Positions 8,590 through 17,957 of a stretch of DNA of 64,000 nt are shown piece by piece. Below the pieces are notes generated by a model. That model was not told where the DNA came from. It searched no databases and was given only the letters and a program-made list of their open reading frames with translations. The DNA is taken from NCBI RefSeq assembly GCF_002797445.1, contig NZ_PGEP01000001.1, forward strand, positions 991,001-1,055,000. The letters are read 5' to 3'. This stretch comes from Acidovorax sp. 69 (GTDB taxonomy: Bacteria; Pseudomonadota; Gammaproteobacteria; Burkholderiales; Burkholderiaceae_C). Within the stretch, counting starts at the first letter, position 1. Each line of letters starts with the position of its first letter. Both the position numbers and the translations under genes were made by a program.

Positions 8590-10896
8590 ATGCAACATCA
8601 CCATTCTGTGGACGCCTCCGGTGTCTTTTCTGGCCCTGTGGGGATTGATTTGCGAGCCATGCTCGCTTCCAAAGAGAACGTGCTGGCTGCGCTGCAGGTT
8701 GACCTGAGCGTCGCACTGCAGTTTGCGGCAGGGTGGGTGGTGGTGACGTCCGAGCGTTTGTTGGCCTGCGAGCCGGGTACCACCGTCTGGCGCAGTTGGC
8801 CGCTGGGCAGCGCCCTGGCACTGCGCCTGCAGGACCATGGTGGCATCGGCTCGCTGGAGCTGCATGACCCGAGCGCCCGCTTGGCGCTGTGGCGTTTCAC
8901 GCTGGCTCACCATGCCCAGGCATTGCGCCTGGTGCAGCGTTTCGAGCAGCAAAACGCACGGGGCGAGGGTGGGGCTGAGGACGAGGCCGATGAGCCTGCT
9001 TGTCCCACCTGCCACACGCCGCTGCCGCCCGACACGGACGAGTGCCCGGCCTGTGCCCGTGCCCAGCCGCCGCAGACCTCTACCTGGGTGCTGCTGCGTC
9101 TGTGGCGCTTTGCGCGCCCCTACCGCAAGCAGCTGGCGGCGGGCTTTTGCCTCACGCTGGCGTCCACCGCCGCCACGCTGGTGCCGCCTTACCTCACCAT
9201 CCCCCTGATGGATGACATCCTGATCCCTTTCCAGAATGGCCAGAAGATCGAACCCAGCCTGGTGCTGCTGTACCTGAGCGGCCTGCTGGCGTCCGCTCTG
9301 GCCGCCTGGGGCCTTTCCTGGGCGCGTACCTATATCCTGGCGCTGGTGTCCGAACGCATCGGCGCCGACCTGCGCACCACGACCTACGAGCACCTGCTGC
9401 GCCTGTCGCTCGACTATTTTGGCGGCAAGCGCACCGGCGATCTGATGGCGCGGATCGGCTCGGAGACGGACCGCATCAACGTCTTCCTCTCATTGCATGC
9501 TCTCGATTTCGTGACCGATGTGCTCATGATCTGCATGACGGCGGCCATCCTGTTCTCCATCAACCCCTGGCTGGCGCTGGTCACCCTGGTGCCGCTGCCT
9601 TTCATCGGCTGGATGATCCACACCGTGCGCGACCGCCTGCGCACCGGCTTTGAGAAGATCGACCGTGTGTGGTCCGAAGTGACCAACGTGCTGGCCGACA
9701 CCATTCCCGGCATCCGGGTGGTCAAGGCCTTTGCGCAAGAAAAACGCGAAGCCCAGCGCTTTCGCGATGCCAATCAGCACAACCTGGAAGTGAATGACAA
9801 GCTCAACAAGACCTGGAGCCTGTTCACCCCCACGGTGTCGCTGCTGACCGAAATCGGCCTGTTGGTGGTCTGGGGCTTTGGCATCTGGCTGGTCTCGCGC
9901 AACCAGATCACGGTGGGTGTGCTCACTGCGTTCATCGCCTATATCGGGCGTTTCTACAGCCGGCTCGATTCCATGAGTCGCATCGTCTCGGTCACGCAGA
10001 AGGCCGCTGCCGGTGCCAAGCGCATCTTTGACATCCTCGACCATGTGAGCAATGTGCCAGACCCGGCACAACCCGTGAAGGTGGACAAGGTTCAGGGCGC
10101 GATCAGCATGCAGGGGGTGGGCTTTCGCTATGGCAGCCGCTCGGTCATCAAGGGGCTTCAGCTTGACATTCGGCCTGGTGAGATGATCGGCCTGGTGGGC
10201 CACAGCGGCTCGGGCAAGAGCACGCTGGTCAACCTGATCAGCCGGTTTTACGACGTGAGCGACGGCTCCATCCAGGTCGATGGCATCGACATTCGCCGCT
10301 TTGCGGTGGCCGACTACCGCCGCCACATTGGCCTGGTGCTGCAGGAGCCTTTCCTGTTCTTTGGCACCATCGCCGAGAACATCGCCTATGGCAAGCCCGA
10401 AGCGACACGCGAAGAGATCGTGGCGGCCGCCCGTGCCGCCCATGCCCACGAATTCATTCTGCGCCTGCCGCACGGTTACGACTCACTGGTGGGTGAGCGC
10501 GGCCAGGGGTTGTCTGGGGGCGAGCGCCAGCGCATCTCCATTGCCCGTGCCCTGCTCATCGACCCGCGCATCCTGATCCTCGACGAGGCCACCTCCGCCG
10601 TGGATACCGAGACCGAAAAGGAAATCCAGAAGGCATTGGACAACCTGGTGCAGGGCCGTACCACCATCGCCATCGCCCACCGCCTGTCCACCCTGCGCAA
10701 GGCCGACCGCCTGGTGGTGATGGACCGGGGCGAGGTGGTGGAGGTAGGCCCACACGACGAACTGATGGAAAAGCAGGGCGCCTACTGGCGACTCTATGAA
10801 GCCCAGGCGCGCCGCGCCGAAGAAGATGCCCAGGCGGCCGGTGTAATCATTGACAGCGGTCTGCTGCACCCAGCCCACCCTGCTGGCAATCCCTGA
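8590..10896 (+). CDS. Cyanophycin-associated ABC transporter with N-terminal zinc-ribbon region
   Basis: This is a fused ABC exporter (membrane domain plus ATPase, MsbA/LmrA type) with an unusual front part of about 180 residues. That part has a region resembling a small PH-like domain ([19 protein letters not shown]). It is followed by two CxxC knuckles, CPTC and CPAC, about 10 residues apart, probably a zinc ribbon. Six membrane helices follow. The ATPase has Walker A GHSGSGKS near residue 536, signature LSGGERQR near 641, Walker [10 protein letters not shown] near 660 and the switch histidine in IAHRLST. The start at 8590 is the first ATG giving this conserved front. It is divergent from cphA' and is followed after 6 bases by a DUF1854 gene. 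I recall this transporter/DUF1854 pair being named for its association with cyanophycin genes. The substrate is unknown. Confidence 0.92.
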   Translation: MQHHHSVDASGVFSGPVGIDLRAMLASKENVLAALQVDLSVALQFAAGWVVVTSERLLACEPGTTVWRSWPLGSALALRLQDHGGIGSLELHDPSARLALWRFTLAHHAQALRLVQRFEQQNARGEGGAEDEADEPACPTCHTPLPPDTDECPACARAQPPQTSTWVLLRLWRFARPYRKQLAAGFCLTLASTAATLVPPYLTIPLMDDILIPFQNGQKIEPSLVLLYLSGLLASALAAWGLSWARTYILALVSERIGADLRTTTYEHLLRLSLDYFGGKRTGDLMARIGSETDRINVFLSLHALDFVTDVLMICMTAAILFSINPWLALVTLVPLPFIGWMIHTVRDRLRTGFEKIDRVWSEVTNVLADTIPGIRVVKAFAQEKREAQRFRDANQHNLEVNDKLNKTWSLFTPTVSLLTEIGLLVVWGFGIWLVSRNQITVGVLTAFIAYIGRFYSRLDSMSRIVSVTQKAAAGAKRIFDILDHVSNVPDPAQPVKVDKVQGAISMQGVGFRYGSRSVIKGLQLDIRPGEMIGLVGHSGSGKSTLVNLISRFYDVSDGSIQVDGIDIRRFAVADYRRHIGLVLQEPFLFFGTIAENIAYGKPEATREEIVAAARAAHAHEFILRLPHGYDSLVGERGQGLSGGERQRISIARALLIDPRILILDEATSAVDTETEKEIQKALDNLVQGRTTIAIAHRLSTLRKADRLVVMDRGEVVEVGPHDELMEKQGAYWRLYEAQARRAEEDAQAAGVIIDSGLLHPAHPAGNP

Positions 10897-10902
10897 GATG
10901 TT

Positions 10903-11322
10903 GTGAGCGAGTCTGTCATGAACCCATCCCCTTCTCCGTCGTCCACCCCGTCTTTCCAACTGGCGCGCAATCCGCATGGCCGTCTGATCCTCACGCTGCC
11001 TGATGGCACAACCCACGAAGGCGTCACGCCGGTGCGTGCCTTTCCCATTGCGGCGCCCGGTGATGGGCTCTCGCTGGTGGGCTCGGACGGGCATGAAATG
11101 CTGTGGATTCCCCGACTGGAGGCGGTAGCTCATCCCGCCCGGCAGCTCATCGAGGAAGAGCTGGAAGTGCGCGAGTTTGTACCCACTATCGAAAAAATCC
11201 TCGCCGTGTCTAGTTTTTCGACGCCCAGCACTTGGAGTGTAGAGACCGACCGAGGTCCGGCCAGCCTTGTTTTGAAGGCCGAAGAGGACATTCGCCGCCT
11301 CGGGGGCGCACGCGTCTCTTGA
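10903..11322 (+). CDS. DUF1854 protein, probably frameshifted near its C-terminus
   Basis: This is a small protein of the DUF1854 family found beside cyanophycin genes and their ABC transporter. Conserved features are GRLILTLPDG, the run AFPIAAPGDGLSLVG, a central EEELEVREFVPTI and the segment WSVETDRGP. The start may be the GTG at 10903 or the ATG at 10918; neither has a strong ribosome site. The frame ends with GGARVS at 11322. Adding one G to the G5 run at 11302-11306 lets it continue as RTRLLIAGGDGVQF and DTTALDRHSRRLLERFL to a stop at 11409-11411. That looks like the genuine family tail. As it stands about 30 C-terminal residues are lost. The role is unknown; the tight spacing behind the transporter gene suggests they work together. 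Confidence 0.8.
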   Translation: MSESVMNPSPSPSSTPSFQLARNPHGRLILTLPDGTTHEGVTPVRAFPIAAPGDGLSLVGSDGHEMLWIPRLEAVAHPARQLIEEELEVREFVPTIEKILAVSSFSTPSTWSVETDRGPASLVLKAEEDIRRLGGARVS

Positions 11323-11411
11323 TCGCTGGAGGCGATGGGGTGCAGTTCAGAGTCAAGGACACCACGGCGTTGGACCGGCACTCACGCCGATTGCTCGAAC
11401 GTTTTCTTTGA

Positions 11412-11810
11412 TCGGCAGGTGGCGGGGCAGACGCAGCCCAGTCCCCGTTTCTCCATCTGTAGCCGCTCTTATCGCTGCAGTGTTTTGACACGCTCGCTCG
11501 TGCCCCTGAGCGTTGGACGCGGCACCGTCTCTTAATACTCCACGGACTTTGGCTAGCTTACAGCCCCGTACGCGACCTCTTTGGGGGGCGTGCCTTTGCT
11601 CGTCGCCTTGCGCCGCTCGGAGGGATGTCCGCCGTCTGTTCTGGTGAAGGGGGCAGGAGAGGCAGGCTGTGGGCGGATTTTCTAAGGGAAAACCCTATAT
11701 TTCAGTCAATCGGTGAAAAAGACCTAAATTTCCCCTTCTTTTTGCCGTAATGAATGTACGAAGAGTCCGGAAGACCTTCTGTAACTTCCTTTCAACTACG
11801 GGCCATTGTT
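11412..11810. other. Intergenic stretch of about 400 bases
   Basis: No convincing gene was found between the possible true end of the DUF1854 gene and the next start. The last 100 bases become AT-richer and hold a candidate sigma-28-like promoter (11725-11751). No terminator or repeat was recognised in the rest. Confidence 0.5.
11725..11751 (+). promoter_or_regulatory. Candidate sigma-28 (FliA) type promoter
   Basis: TAAA at 11725-11728 is followed by exactly 15 bases and then gccgtaat (11744-11751). The FliA consensus is TAAA-N15-GCCGATAA, so TAAA, the spacing and GCCG match but the last four bases match poorly. It lies 59 bases before the start of the next gene. Confidence 0.35.
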
Positions 11811-12242
11811 ATGCAAATGCCACCTGTCGATCGATCGCCGAGCTGGCGTCCTCAGGGCGCTGATTTGTATTCCACTGGCGCCTCTGGGGCGCCTCCGGTG
11901 CGTCCCATCAACGCCCCCAACCCCGTCGAGTCCATGGACCGAATGGGCGATGGCGCGATCGTGCGTGAGCCGGACAAGCCCTCCGCACCCGATGCGCCCA
12001 ATCGGGACTGGACGACGGTCAAGAAGAAGGAGACCGTGGAAGAGCCGCCAGAGCCGCCCAAGGAGCCTCTTTACAAGCAGCTGCTGGAGCACATCCAGTC
12101 CATGTGGCGAGCCAGCGGTAGCGCGGTGGAGATGGCCCAGGAGATCAACAAGATGACCCTGCAGGAACGGCTGGCCCAGCAGGCCAAGAACGAGCCGTTG
12201 ACCTACGCAGACCCGAAGGTCAAGCGCACGGGGGGTGTTTGA
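11811..12242 (+). CDS. Hypothetical protein, proline-rich with C-terminal helical part
   Basis: I do not recognise this 143-residue protein. From the ATG at 11811 the first half is low in predicted structure and rich in proline, ending in charged runs such as TTVKKKETVEEPPEPPKEP. The second half (LYKQLLEHIQSMWRASGSAVEMA, INKMTLQERLAQQAK) looks like two or three amphipathic helices. There is no signal peptide or membrane segment. A candidate sigma-28-type promoter lies upstream, so a link to motility or chemotaxis is possible but rests only on that motif. Codon use is like the neighbours. An alternative start is the second ATG at 11817. Confidence 0.6.
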   Translation: MQMPPVDRSPSWRPQGADLYSTGASGAPPVRPINAPNPVESMDRMGDGAIVREPDKPSAPDAPNRDWTTVKKKETVEEPPEPPKEPLYKQLLEHIQSMWRASGSAVEMAQEINKMTLQERLAQQAKNEPLTYADPKVKRTGGV

Positions 12243-12404
12243 GCCTCGACCGCGCCCTGCGGTAGAGGAGGGGGAGGGCATGCTCCGGCTTGGTGGGGCA
12301 TGGCGTTGTGTGCAGTCTCCGGCATCTTTGCTGGATAGGGCTAGGGCACATGCGGATAGAAATGCACCTCCAGTTGGGGTGCACTGCCTTCTGATGGAGC
12401 GTTT

Positions 12405-12449
12405 GCTCCTAAAAATATAGCTTTTTGCGCTTTATGGATAAGCGCCAGG
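12405..12449 (+). repeat. Dispersed hairpin element, copy B
   Basis: This copy reads ctcctaaaaatatagc, then gcgctttatggataagcgc, a near-perfect palindrome, then cagg. It has the same two-part layout as the copy at 2784. It is downstream of the hypothetical gene and points toward the convergent EF-hand gene. Confidence 0.6.
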
Positions 12450-12504
12450 TGCCAATTCCGCGTGAATTTTTTACCGCTGCTGGCATCGACCACAGAGGTT
12501 GCCT

Positions 12505-12924
12505 TCAAGGCCGGGTTTCGGGTGCTGCCGTGGATGTGTGTGGTGTGGGTGGGATGGTGGTGGCCTGCGCAGCTTTGACACGCTCGCGCTCAGCGCGGTA
12601 CTTGGCCGCAAACACCCGCACCTCGTCGTACGACACGTAGCCGTCCCCATCCGTGTCCGCCTCGTCAAAAGCCGCTGCGAGGCGAGGAAAAAGTTTGACC
12701 TCGGTGCGGCTGAGTTTGCCGTCGCCATTGAAGTCCAGCATCTTGAACTCGCGCATGGCCTTGGCTTCGCCCTGGGTCCGTGAGGCCCGAGGTTCTGTGG
12801 GCGTTGTGGCGGTGTGGTAGGCGCCAGGGGCGGGTTCCGGGGTCGCAGGTGCCTGGGCCTGGGCAGCGCTACAGACCCACAGGGTGGACAACAGCCACCC
12901 CATCCTTGAAATTTGTGTGCGCAA
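12505..12924 (-). CDS. Exported EF-hand domain protein
   Basis: This is a small calcium-binding-like exported protein. Two EF-hand loops are visible, DFNGDGKLSRTE and DTDGDGYVSYDE, each with acidic residues at positions 1, 3, 5 and 12. The TTG at 12924 is proposed as start because aaagga lies about six bases upstream. It then gives a good signal peptide: RTQISR, hydrophobic GWLLSTLWV, and a cleavage site near AAQAQA. An ATG at 12963 would add 13 poorly fitting residues. The linker between signal and EF hands and the C-terminal tail are rich in Pro, Ala and Thr. Family members are periplasmic proteins of unknown role. The gene is separated from the minus-strand 5'-nucleotidase by about 125 bases. 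Confidence 0.72.
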   Translation of the reverse strand: MRTQISRMGWLLSTLWVCSAAQAQAPATPEPAPGAYHTATTPTEPRASRTQGEAKAMREFKMLDFNGDGKLSRTEVKLFPRLAAAFDEADTDGDGYVSYDEVRVFAAKYRAERERVKAAQATTIPPTPHTSTAAPETRP

Positions 12925-13049
12925 GCTGTGTTCCTTTGGTGCAGAGCGGTGATCGTTGCACATGGGGGCGCCGTGCGGGAGATTGCAACCGGGGTTTTGC
13001 AGGATCTCACCGGTCGTTGCAAGCTTTTGCCGGGTCTTTTCAAGCCCGC

Positions 13050-14000
13050 TCAGTTCTGGTTACCGATTTTGTCAATGCCCACCGTTTTGTGGGGGTTCGA
13101 GATGCCGCTGTTCACGTGGCCTGCGGGCACATGGCGTGCGGCCGAGGTGACATGACCCGTCTGGTCATCGAAGAAAAAGTCGGGTTCGAACTCGCGCAGA
13201 AACTCCCCCTTGGGCAGGCCGCCCAGGAACATGGCCTCATCCACTGCGATGTTCCAGCCCATCAGTGTGCGGATTGCGCGTTCGTGCGCTGGGGCGCTGC
13301 GCGCTGTGACCAGGGCCGTGCGGATGCGCATGCCATCGCCACCTGCCTCGCCCGCAGACTGCAGGCGGTGCAACGCAGCCAGCAGCGGCTTGAATGGGCC
13401 ATCGGGCAGAGGTTGTTCGGCCTTGTCGGTTTCGTGTTGCTGAAAAGCGGCCAGCCCTTCGGCCTGGTATACGCGCTCGGCCTCGTCGGAGAACAGCACT
13501 GCGTCGCCGTCAAACGCAATACGCACTTCGTTCGGGTTGGAGTCGCCTGCCTGTACCGATTCCGTCACCACCCGTGCTGCGGGGTAGCCCAGGTGCAGGG
13601 CCTCGCGCACGTCGGCTTCGTTGGCGGACAGGAAAAGATGCGCCCCCAATGGGCGCAAGTAGCGAAAGGGATCGCGCCCCTGGGTGAATACACCGCGCTG
13701 GATGGTGGGCAGGCCATGGGCGTGGCACGAGCGGAACACCCGCATGCCACTCACCGGGTCGTTGCGAGAGAGCAGCACCACCTCGACCCGCTGGTGCTCG
13801 GGCGTGTTGAACGCCAGCAGCTTGCGCACCAGCGAGAACGCCACGCCGGGTGCGGCGGGCACGTCGAGCCGCTGGCGCTGCAGTTCCACGTAGGCGCGGT
13901 CGTCGTTCTCGTGTTCGAAGACGCGGTTCTCTTCCTCGAAATTGAACAGCGCCCGCGAGGAGATCGCCACCACCAGTTTGTCGTCCAGAGTCACGGCCAT
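13050..14000 (-). CDS. 5'-nucleotidase (cytosolic type I-like)
   Basis: This 316-residue protein belongs to the 5'-nucleotidase family related to eukaryotic cN-I, which dephosphorylates nucleoside monophosphates. Characteristic segments are VVAISSRALFNFEEENRVFE near the start, VEVVLLSRNDPVSGMRVF, then RGVFTQGRDPFRYL, FLSANEADVREAL and IRIAFDGDAVLFSDEAE-like VRIAFDGDAVLFSDEAE with the acidic cluster expected for a phosphatase. Near the C-terminus are MFLGGLPKGEFL and DFFFDDQTGH. It is cytoplasmic, with no signal peptide. The gene starts 4 bases after the gspF stop on the same strand, so the two may be co-transcribed, although no functional link is known. Confidence 0.88.
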   Translation of the reverse strand: MAVTLDDKLVVAISSRALFNFEEENRVFEHENDDRAYVELQRQRLDVPAAPGVAFSLVRKLLAFNTPEHQRVEVVLLSRNDPVSGMRVFRSCHAHGLPTIQRGVFTQGRDPFRYLRPLGAHLFLSANEADVREALHLGYPAARVVTESVQAGDSNPNEVRIAFDGDAVLFSDEAERVYQAEGLAAFQQHETDKAEQPLPDGPFKPLLAALHRLQSAGEAGGDGMRIRTALVTARSAPAHERAIRTLMGWNIAVDEAMFLGGLPKGEFLREFEPDFFFDDQTGHVTSAARHVPAGHVNSGISNPHKTVGIDKIGNQN

Positions 14001-14004
14001 ATAG

Positions 14005-15237
14005 TCACTTCACAAACTGGTTGAGCTGAATGATCGGCAGCAGTACCGCCAGCACGATCAGCATCACGATCAGGCCCATGCCCACGATGAGCAGCGGCTC
14101 CAGGATGGTGGCCAGCGCCATGGCGCGGCGCTGCACCTCCGCCGACAACTGCCGCGCTGCGCGCTGCAGCATCACCGGCAGTTGCCCGGTCTGTTCACCC
14201 AGGCGCGCAAACATCGACAGCAGTCCCGGAAAACGTTTTTTCTGCGCCAGTGCCGACGCCAGGGGCGCACCCTCGCGCACCAACACCAGGGCGTCCAGCG
14301 CGTCGGCGCGCAGGGCGCGGTTGCTCAGGGTTTCTGCGGCGGCTTGCAGGGCCTTGAGGATAGGCACGCCGGCACCCGCCAGCATGGCCAACGTACCGGC
14401 AAATCGGGCGGCGTTGTAGCCCCGGGCCAACTTGCCCACCAGTGGCAGGTTGAGCCACGCGGCATCGAATTTTTCGCGAATATGCTCGATGGTGAGCGCC
14501 CATCTTGCTCCAGTTGCTATTAAAACAGAAGCAATCAGCAACACCCAGCCGTAGCTGCGCACAAAGGCGCTGAGGCCCAGCATGGCCACGGTCAAGAACG
14601 GCAGCGCCCGTTTGGTGCCCGCAAAAACGCTGGCGACCTGGGGCACCACATAACCCACCAGGAACAGCACGATGACGATGGCCACCAGCGTCACGATGGC
14701 CGGGTAGAGCGCGGCGCCCACCAGTTTGGCCTTGAGCGCCTGGCGCTCTTCCAGGTCGTCGGCCAGGCGCTCCAGCACCAGGCCGAGGTTGCCACTGTGT
14801 TCGCCGGCGCCGATCACGGCGCAGTAGATGTCCGAGAACTCGCGCGGATGCTGCGACAGGGCCCGTGCAAATGTGGCCCCAGCATTTACCTCGGCGCGCA
14901 GCGCCGCGACGAGGTGGCGCTGGCGTTCGTCATCGGCCTCTTCGGACAGTGCCGTCAGTGCGCGCTCCAGTGGCAGGCCCGACGACACCAGCCCGGCGAT
15001 CTGCCGCGTCCAGATGGCCAGGGCCGTGGCGTTGAACACGGGGCGGGTGAACAGGCGCTGGCCGAGGCTGGCCGTGCGGCCATCCAGCGACTGTCCGGTC
15101 TGCACCAGTTCCACCGCCAGCGGCACCAGAGCCTGGGCCCTGAGCAGGCTGCGCGCCGCCTTGGCGGTATCGGCCTCCATGAGGCCTTTGCGGGTCTGGC
15201 CCTGGGCGTCCAGGGCTTCAAAGGAAAAAGCGGGCAT
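14005..15237 (-). CDS. gspF: Type II secretion inner-membrane platform protein GspF
   Basis: GspF is the polytopic inner-membrane platform protein of type II secretion systems, related to PilC. The 410-residue product begins MPAFSFEALDAQGQTRKGL, the standard opening, and has two copies of the T2SSF helical domain (around LPLERALTALSEEADDERQ and GVPILKALQAAAETL). It has three membrane segments, the last being the C-terminal LLIVGMGLIVMLIVLAVLLPI. No other gsp gene lies in the window, so it is either an orphan or part of a scattered set. The codons around 14515-14536 (the segment SVLIAT) are AT-rich, with TTTTAATAGC, and resemble the dispersed hairpin element. This suggests an old in-frame insertion. 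Confidence 0.93.
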   Translation of the reverse strand: MPAFSFEALDAQGQTRKGLMEADTAKAARSLLRAQALVPLAVELVQTGQSLDGRTASLGQRLFTRPVFNATALAIWTRQIAGLVSSGLPLERALTALSEEADDERQRHLVAALRAEVNAGATFARALSQHPREFSDIYCAVIGAGEHSGNLGLVLERLADDLEERQALKAKLVGAALYPAIVTLVAIVIVLFLVGYVVPQVASVFAGTKRALPFLTVAMLGLSAFVRSYGWVLLIASVLIATGARWALTIEHIREKFDAAWLNLPLVGKLARGYNAARFAGTLAMLAGAGVPILKALQAAAETLSNRALRADALDALVLVREGAPLASALAQKKRFPGLLSMFARLGEQTGQLPVMLQRAARQLSAEVQRRAMALATILEPLLIVGMGLIVMLIVLAVLLPIIQLNQFVK

Positions 15238-15476
15238 GCGATGCGGGTGGGCGTAGTGAGGCGGCGGTTGGATGGTTCATGAACCGGGCCGCCGGTGTAC
15301 AAGGGCAGATATCCGTCACCCAGCGATGGTAGCGGCTACCTGTGACCCCCGCGGGCCCGTCGCTATTGCGGCAATGCCATGACTCAGGTCAAGATACTGA
15401 CGCACTGCGCGCGCAGAATAAAAAAGGGGTCTGCGGCATTCGGCTGCAGGCGTGTTGAACGAACAAGGAGTCTTTC

Positions 15477-16226
15477 ATGCTGAAAAACAAGGTGGCGTTG
15501 GTGACGGGCGCGTCGTCAGGCATTGGCCGTGCCATTGCGCTGGTGTGGGCGCGCGAGGGCGCCAAGGTTGTCGTATCAGACGTGAATGTGGCCGGGGGCG
15601 AGGAGACGGCAGCGTTGGTGCGCGCAGCAAGAGGCGATGCGATTTTTGTGGCGGCGGACGTTGGCAAACCCGAGGACTGCGAAGCGTTGGTGAACCGCAC
15701 CGTGGCCCACTATGGCCGCCTGGATGTGGCGTGCAACAACGCCGGCGTTGGCGGCCCGCAGGCGCTCACGGCCGACTACCCGCTGGACGGTTGGGCACAG
15801 GTCATCAACATCAACCTGTCGGGCGTGTTCTACGGCACGAAGTACCAGATCGCCGCCATGCTCAAGAGCGGCGGTGGCTCCATCGTCAACATGGCCTCCA
15901 TCCTGGGGGCCGTGGGGTTTGCCACGGCATCTGCCTATACGGCGGCCAAGCATGGCGTGGTGGGGCTGACCAAGGCGGCAGCCATCGAATACAGCGCTCA
16001 GGGGGTGCGCATCAACGCCGTAGGGCCGGCCTTCATCCATACGCCCATGATCAGTGGGCTGGAGCAGGACGCGGGCATCAACGCCATGCTGGTGGGCGCA
16101 CACCCCATTGGCCGCTTGGGGCAGCCCGAGGAAGTGGCCGAATTGGTGACCTGGCTGGCGTCCGACAAGGCGTCGTTTGTGACCGGGGCGTACTACCCGG
16201 TTGACGGCGGTTACCTGGCCCGCTAG
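15477..16226 (+). CDS. SDR family oxidoreductase
   Basis: This is a classical short-chain dehydrogenase/reductase of 249 residues. The cofactor motif GASSGIG is at residues 11-17, with an acidic residue (VVVSDVN) at the end of the second strand that favours NAD(H). The NNAG motif is present. The catalytic serine (NMAS), tyrosine and lysine (SAYTAAK) are all in place. The C-terminal signature [15 protein letters not shown] is complete. The start at 15477 follows an aaggag-type ribosome site. The substrate cannot be named; similar proteins act on many alcohols and ketones. The stop overlaps by four bases the end of the convergent LLM oxidoreductase gene. Confidence 0.9.
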   Translation: MLKNKVALVTGASSGIGRAIALVWAREGAKVVVSDVNVAGGEETAALVRAARGDAIFVAADVGKPEDCEALVNRTVAHYGRLDVACNNAGVGGPQALTADYPLDGWAQVININLSGVFYGTKYQIAAMLKSGGGSIVNMASILGAVGFATASAYTAAKHGVVGLTKAAAIEYSAQGVRINAVGPAFIHTPMISGLEQDAGINAMLVGAHPIGRLGQPEEVAELVTWLASDKASFVTGAYYPVDGGYLAR

Positions 16227-17233
16227 CGCAGGGTGCCGTGGGCTTGGGCCGCGATGTCCAGCGAGCGCAAGCGCAGTGCCGGGTCGTACACATCGCTCAC
16301 CAGCATGAGTTCATCGGCTCCGGTGGTGTTGGCCAGGTGCTGCAAACCGGTGCGCACGGTGTCGGGCCCACCAATGACTGCAGCCGCCAGAAAATCGCCA
16401 ATGGCAGCGCGCTCCTGGGGTTGCAGGCGAGCGGCATAGTTCTCGATCGGCGGCAGCAAGCGGCGGCGGTCGCCCGTCAAGATGCCCAGCACCCGCTGGT
16501 AGGTGCTGCTGGCCAGATAGTCTGCCTCCTCATCGGTGGGGGCCGCAATCAGCGGCACACCAATCGCCACATACGGCTTGGGCCAGGCGGCCGAGGGCCG
16601 GTACAGGTTGCGGTACAGGTCCAGCGCCTGGTGCAACAAGCGGGGGGCGAAGTGGGAGGCAAAGGCGTAGGGCAGGCCGCGCTCCGCTGCCAATTGCGCT
16701 GAAAAGAGGCTGGAGCCCAGCAGCCAGATCGGCACCTCGGTTCCTGCGCCGGGCATGGCGATCAGGCGCTGGCCGGGCTCGGCCGGGGCCAACAATCGCT
16801 GCAGCTCTGCCACATCTTGCGGAAAGTCGTCAGCGGTTTCTACCCGGCTGCGGCGCAGTGCGCGCATGGTGGTGGGGTCGGTGCCGGGTGCGCGCCCCAG
16901 GCCCAAGTCGATGCGGCCGGGGTACAGCTCGGCCAGCGTGCCAAACGCTTCGGCCACCACCAGCGGCGCATGGTTGGGCAGCATCACACCGCCCGAGCCG
17001 ACGCGGATGCGTGAGGTGCCGCCAGCAATGTGTCCCACCAGCACCGCGGTGGCCGAACTGGCAATACCCGCCATGTTGTGGTGCTCTGCCAGCCAATAAC
17101 GGGCAAAGCCCAGCTTTTCAGCATGTTGCGCGGTACGCAGCGCAATCTGCAGTGCATCGGCCACCGTGCCGCCGTCGCGGACGGCGACCAGGTCAAGCAT
17201 CGACAGGGCTGGGCGGTGAGTGTGTGAGGTCAT
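16223..17233 (-). CDS. LLM class flavin-dependent oxidoreductase (YhbW-like)
   Basis: This is a luciferase-like monooxygenase-fold protein using FMN. The start at 17233 ([16 protein letters not shown]) gives 336 residues; an upstream ATG at 17260 would add nine. Family features are the early [27 protein letters not shown] (with the EHH motif), [32 protein letters not shown] and YAFASHF. These match the alkanal monooxygenase-like YhbW group found in many proteobacteria, whose physiological substrate is unknown. There is no partner flavin reductase gene nearby. Convergent with the SDR gene, it overlaps that gene's stop codon by four bases. Confidence 0.9.
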   Translation of the reverse strand: MTSHTHRPALSMLDLVAVRDGGTVADALQIALRTAQHAEKLGFARYWLAEHHNMAGIASSATAVLVGHIAGGTSRIRVGSGGVMLPNHAPLVVAEAFGTLAELYPGRIDLGLGRAPGTDPTTMRALRRSRVETADDFPQDVAELQRLLAPAEPGQRLIAMPGAGTEVPIWLLGSSLFSAQLAAERGLPYAFASHFAPRLLHQALDLYRNLYRPSAAWPKPYVAIGVPLIAAPTDEEADYLASSTYQRVLGILTGDRRRLLPPIENYAARLQPQERAAIGDFLAAAVIGGPDTVRTGLQHLANTTGADELMLVSDVYDPALRLRSLDIAAQAHGTLR

Positions 17234-17435
17234 GTGTTGATTGTCTGGTGATTGCCGCATTCATGCCGATGACGCTGCAGAGCTGGCGGGGCCAGAAGGG
17301 TTGCCTTTGGTGCTTTTTATCGGAGGGCAATTTTTTGGTAGCCAAAACAGCCATGTGGACACAGAATGTTTCAAGACTTTTCTGCATTGGCAGGTGTCGC
17401 CACGTACGGATCAGCGACCGTTTTAAGGGAAGACG

Positions 17436-17921
17436 ATGGGTTTTTTCAGCCGCTTGTTCAAGATTCGGGAGCAGGACCCCTCCAGCCCCGAGACCACCTG
17501 GGCCATGGAGGACAACGGCAGTGAGCTGGTGCTGGACGCCGAGTACGCAGCCACGCTCATGACCGAGATTGACATTGACGCCGCCATTGCGAGCCACGAG
17601 CGCTGGCGCCTGCAATTGCAGGACATGGTCAACGGCCGGTCTGACGAGGTCATGCGGCCCGAGCGCATCTGCCACGACGACCGCTGTGACCTGGGGCGCT
17701 GGCTCTATGGCACCGGGCGTGTGCGCCTGGGGCACTACCCGGCGTTTGACATGCTGGTGGCCCGCCACAAGTATTTTCACCAGCAGGCCGCCGATGTAGT
17801 GACGTTTTTCCAGTCGGGCGAGCAGCAAAAGGCGGCGCAACTGCTCAATAGCAGTTGTCGGCATGCGTCCAACCAGGTGTTGCTGTTGCTCAAGGAGCTC
17901 AAGCGCGGTTTGGGGCGCTGA
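17436..17921 (+). CDS. Stand-alone CZB (chemoreceptor zinc-binding) domain protein
   Basis: This 161-residue cytoplasmic protein consists of a short N-terminal part (GFFSRLFKIREQDP) and one CZB domain. The domain shows the expected zinc-ligand pattern: a histidine in SHERWRLQLQDM, the cysteine/acidic motif RICHDDRCDLGRWLYG, and a late histidine in FDMLVARHKYFHQQAADV. CZB domains normally sit at the C-terminus of chemoreceptors or diguanylate cyclases and sense zinc or oxidants. Here the domain stands alone, with no MCP signalling region. A good ribosome site (aagggaag) precedes the ATG. It may act in trans on a receptor or cyclase; that is inference. The flanking genes give no help. Confidence 0.82.
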   Translation: MGFFSRLFKIREQDPSSPETTWAMEDNGSELVLDAEYAATLMTEIDIDAAIASHERWRLQLQDMVNGRSDEVMRPERICHDDRCDLGRWLYGTGRVRLGHYPAFDMLVARHKYFHQQAADVVTFFQSGEQQKAAQLLNSSCRHASNQVLLLLKELKRGLGR

Positions 17922-17957
17922 GCGCGAATCGCTGGAGGTCGCCGCGTTGTGGTCTAT

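Noticed and set aside
12245..12269. Short hairpin after the hypothetical gene (cctcgaccgc / gcggtagagg)
   Set aside because: It has a mismatch and no T-run, so a terminator call is not justified.
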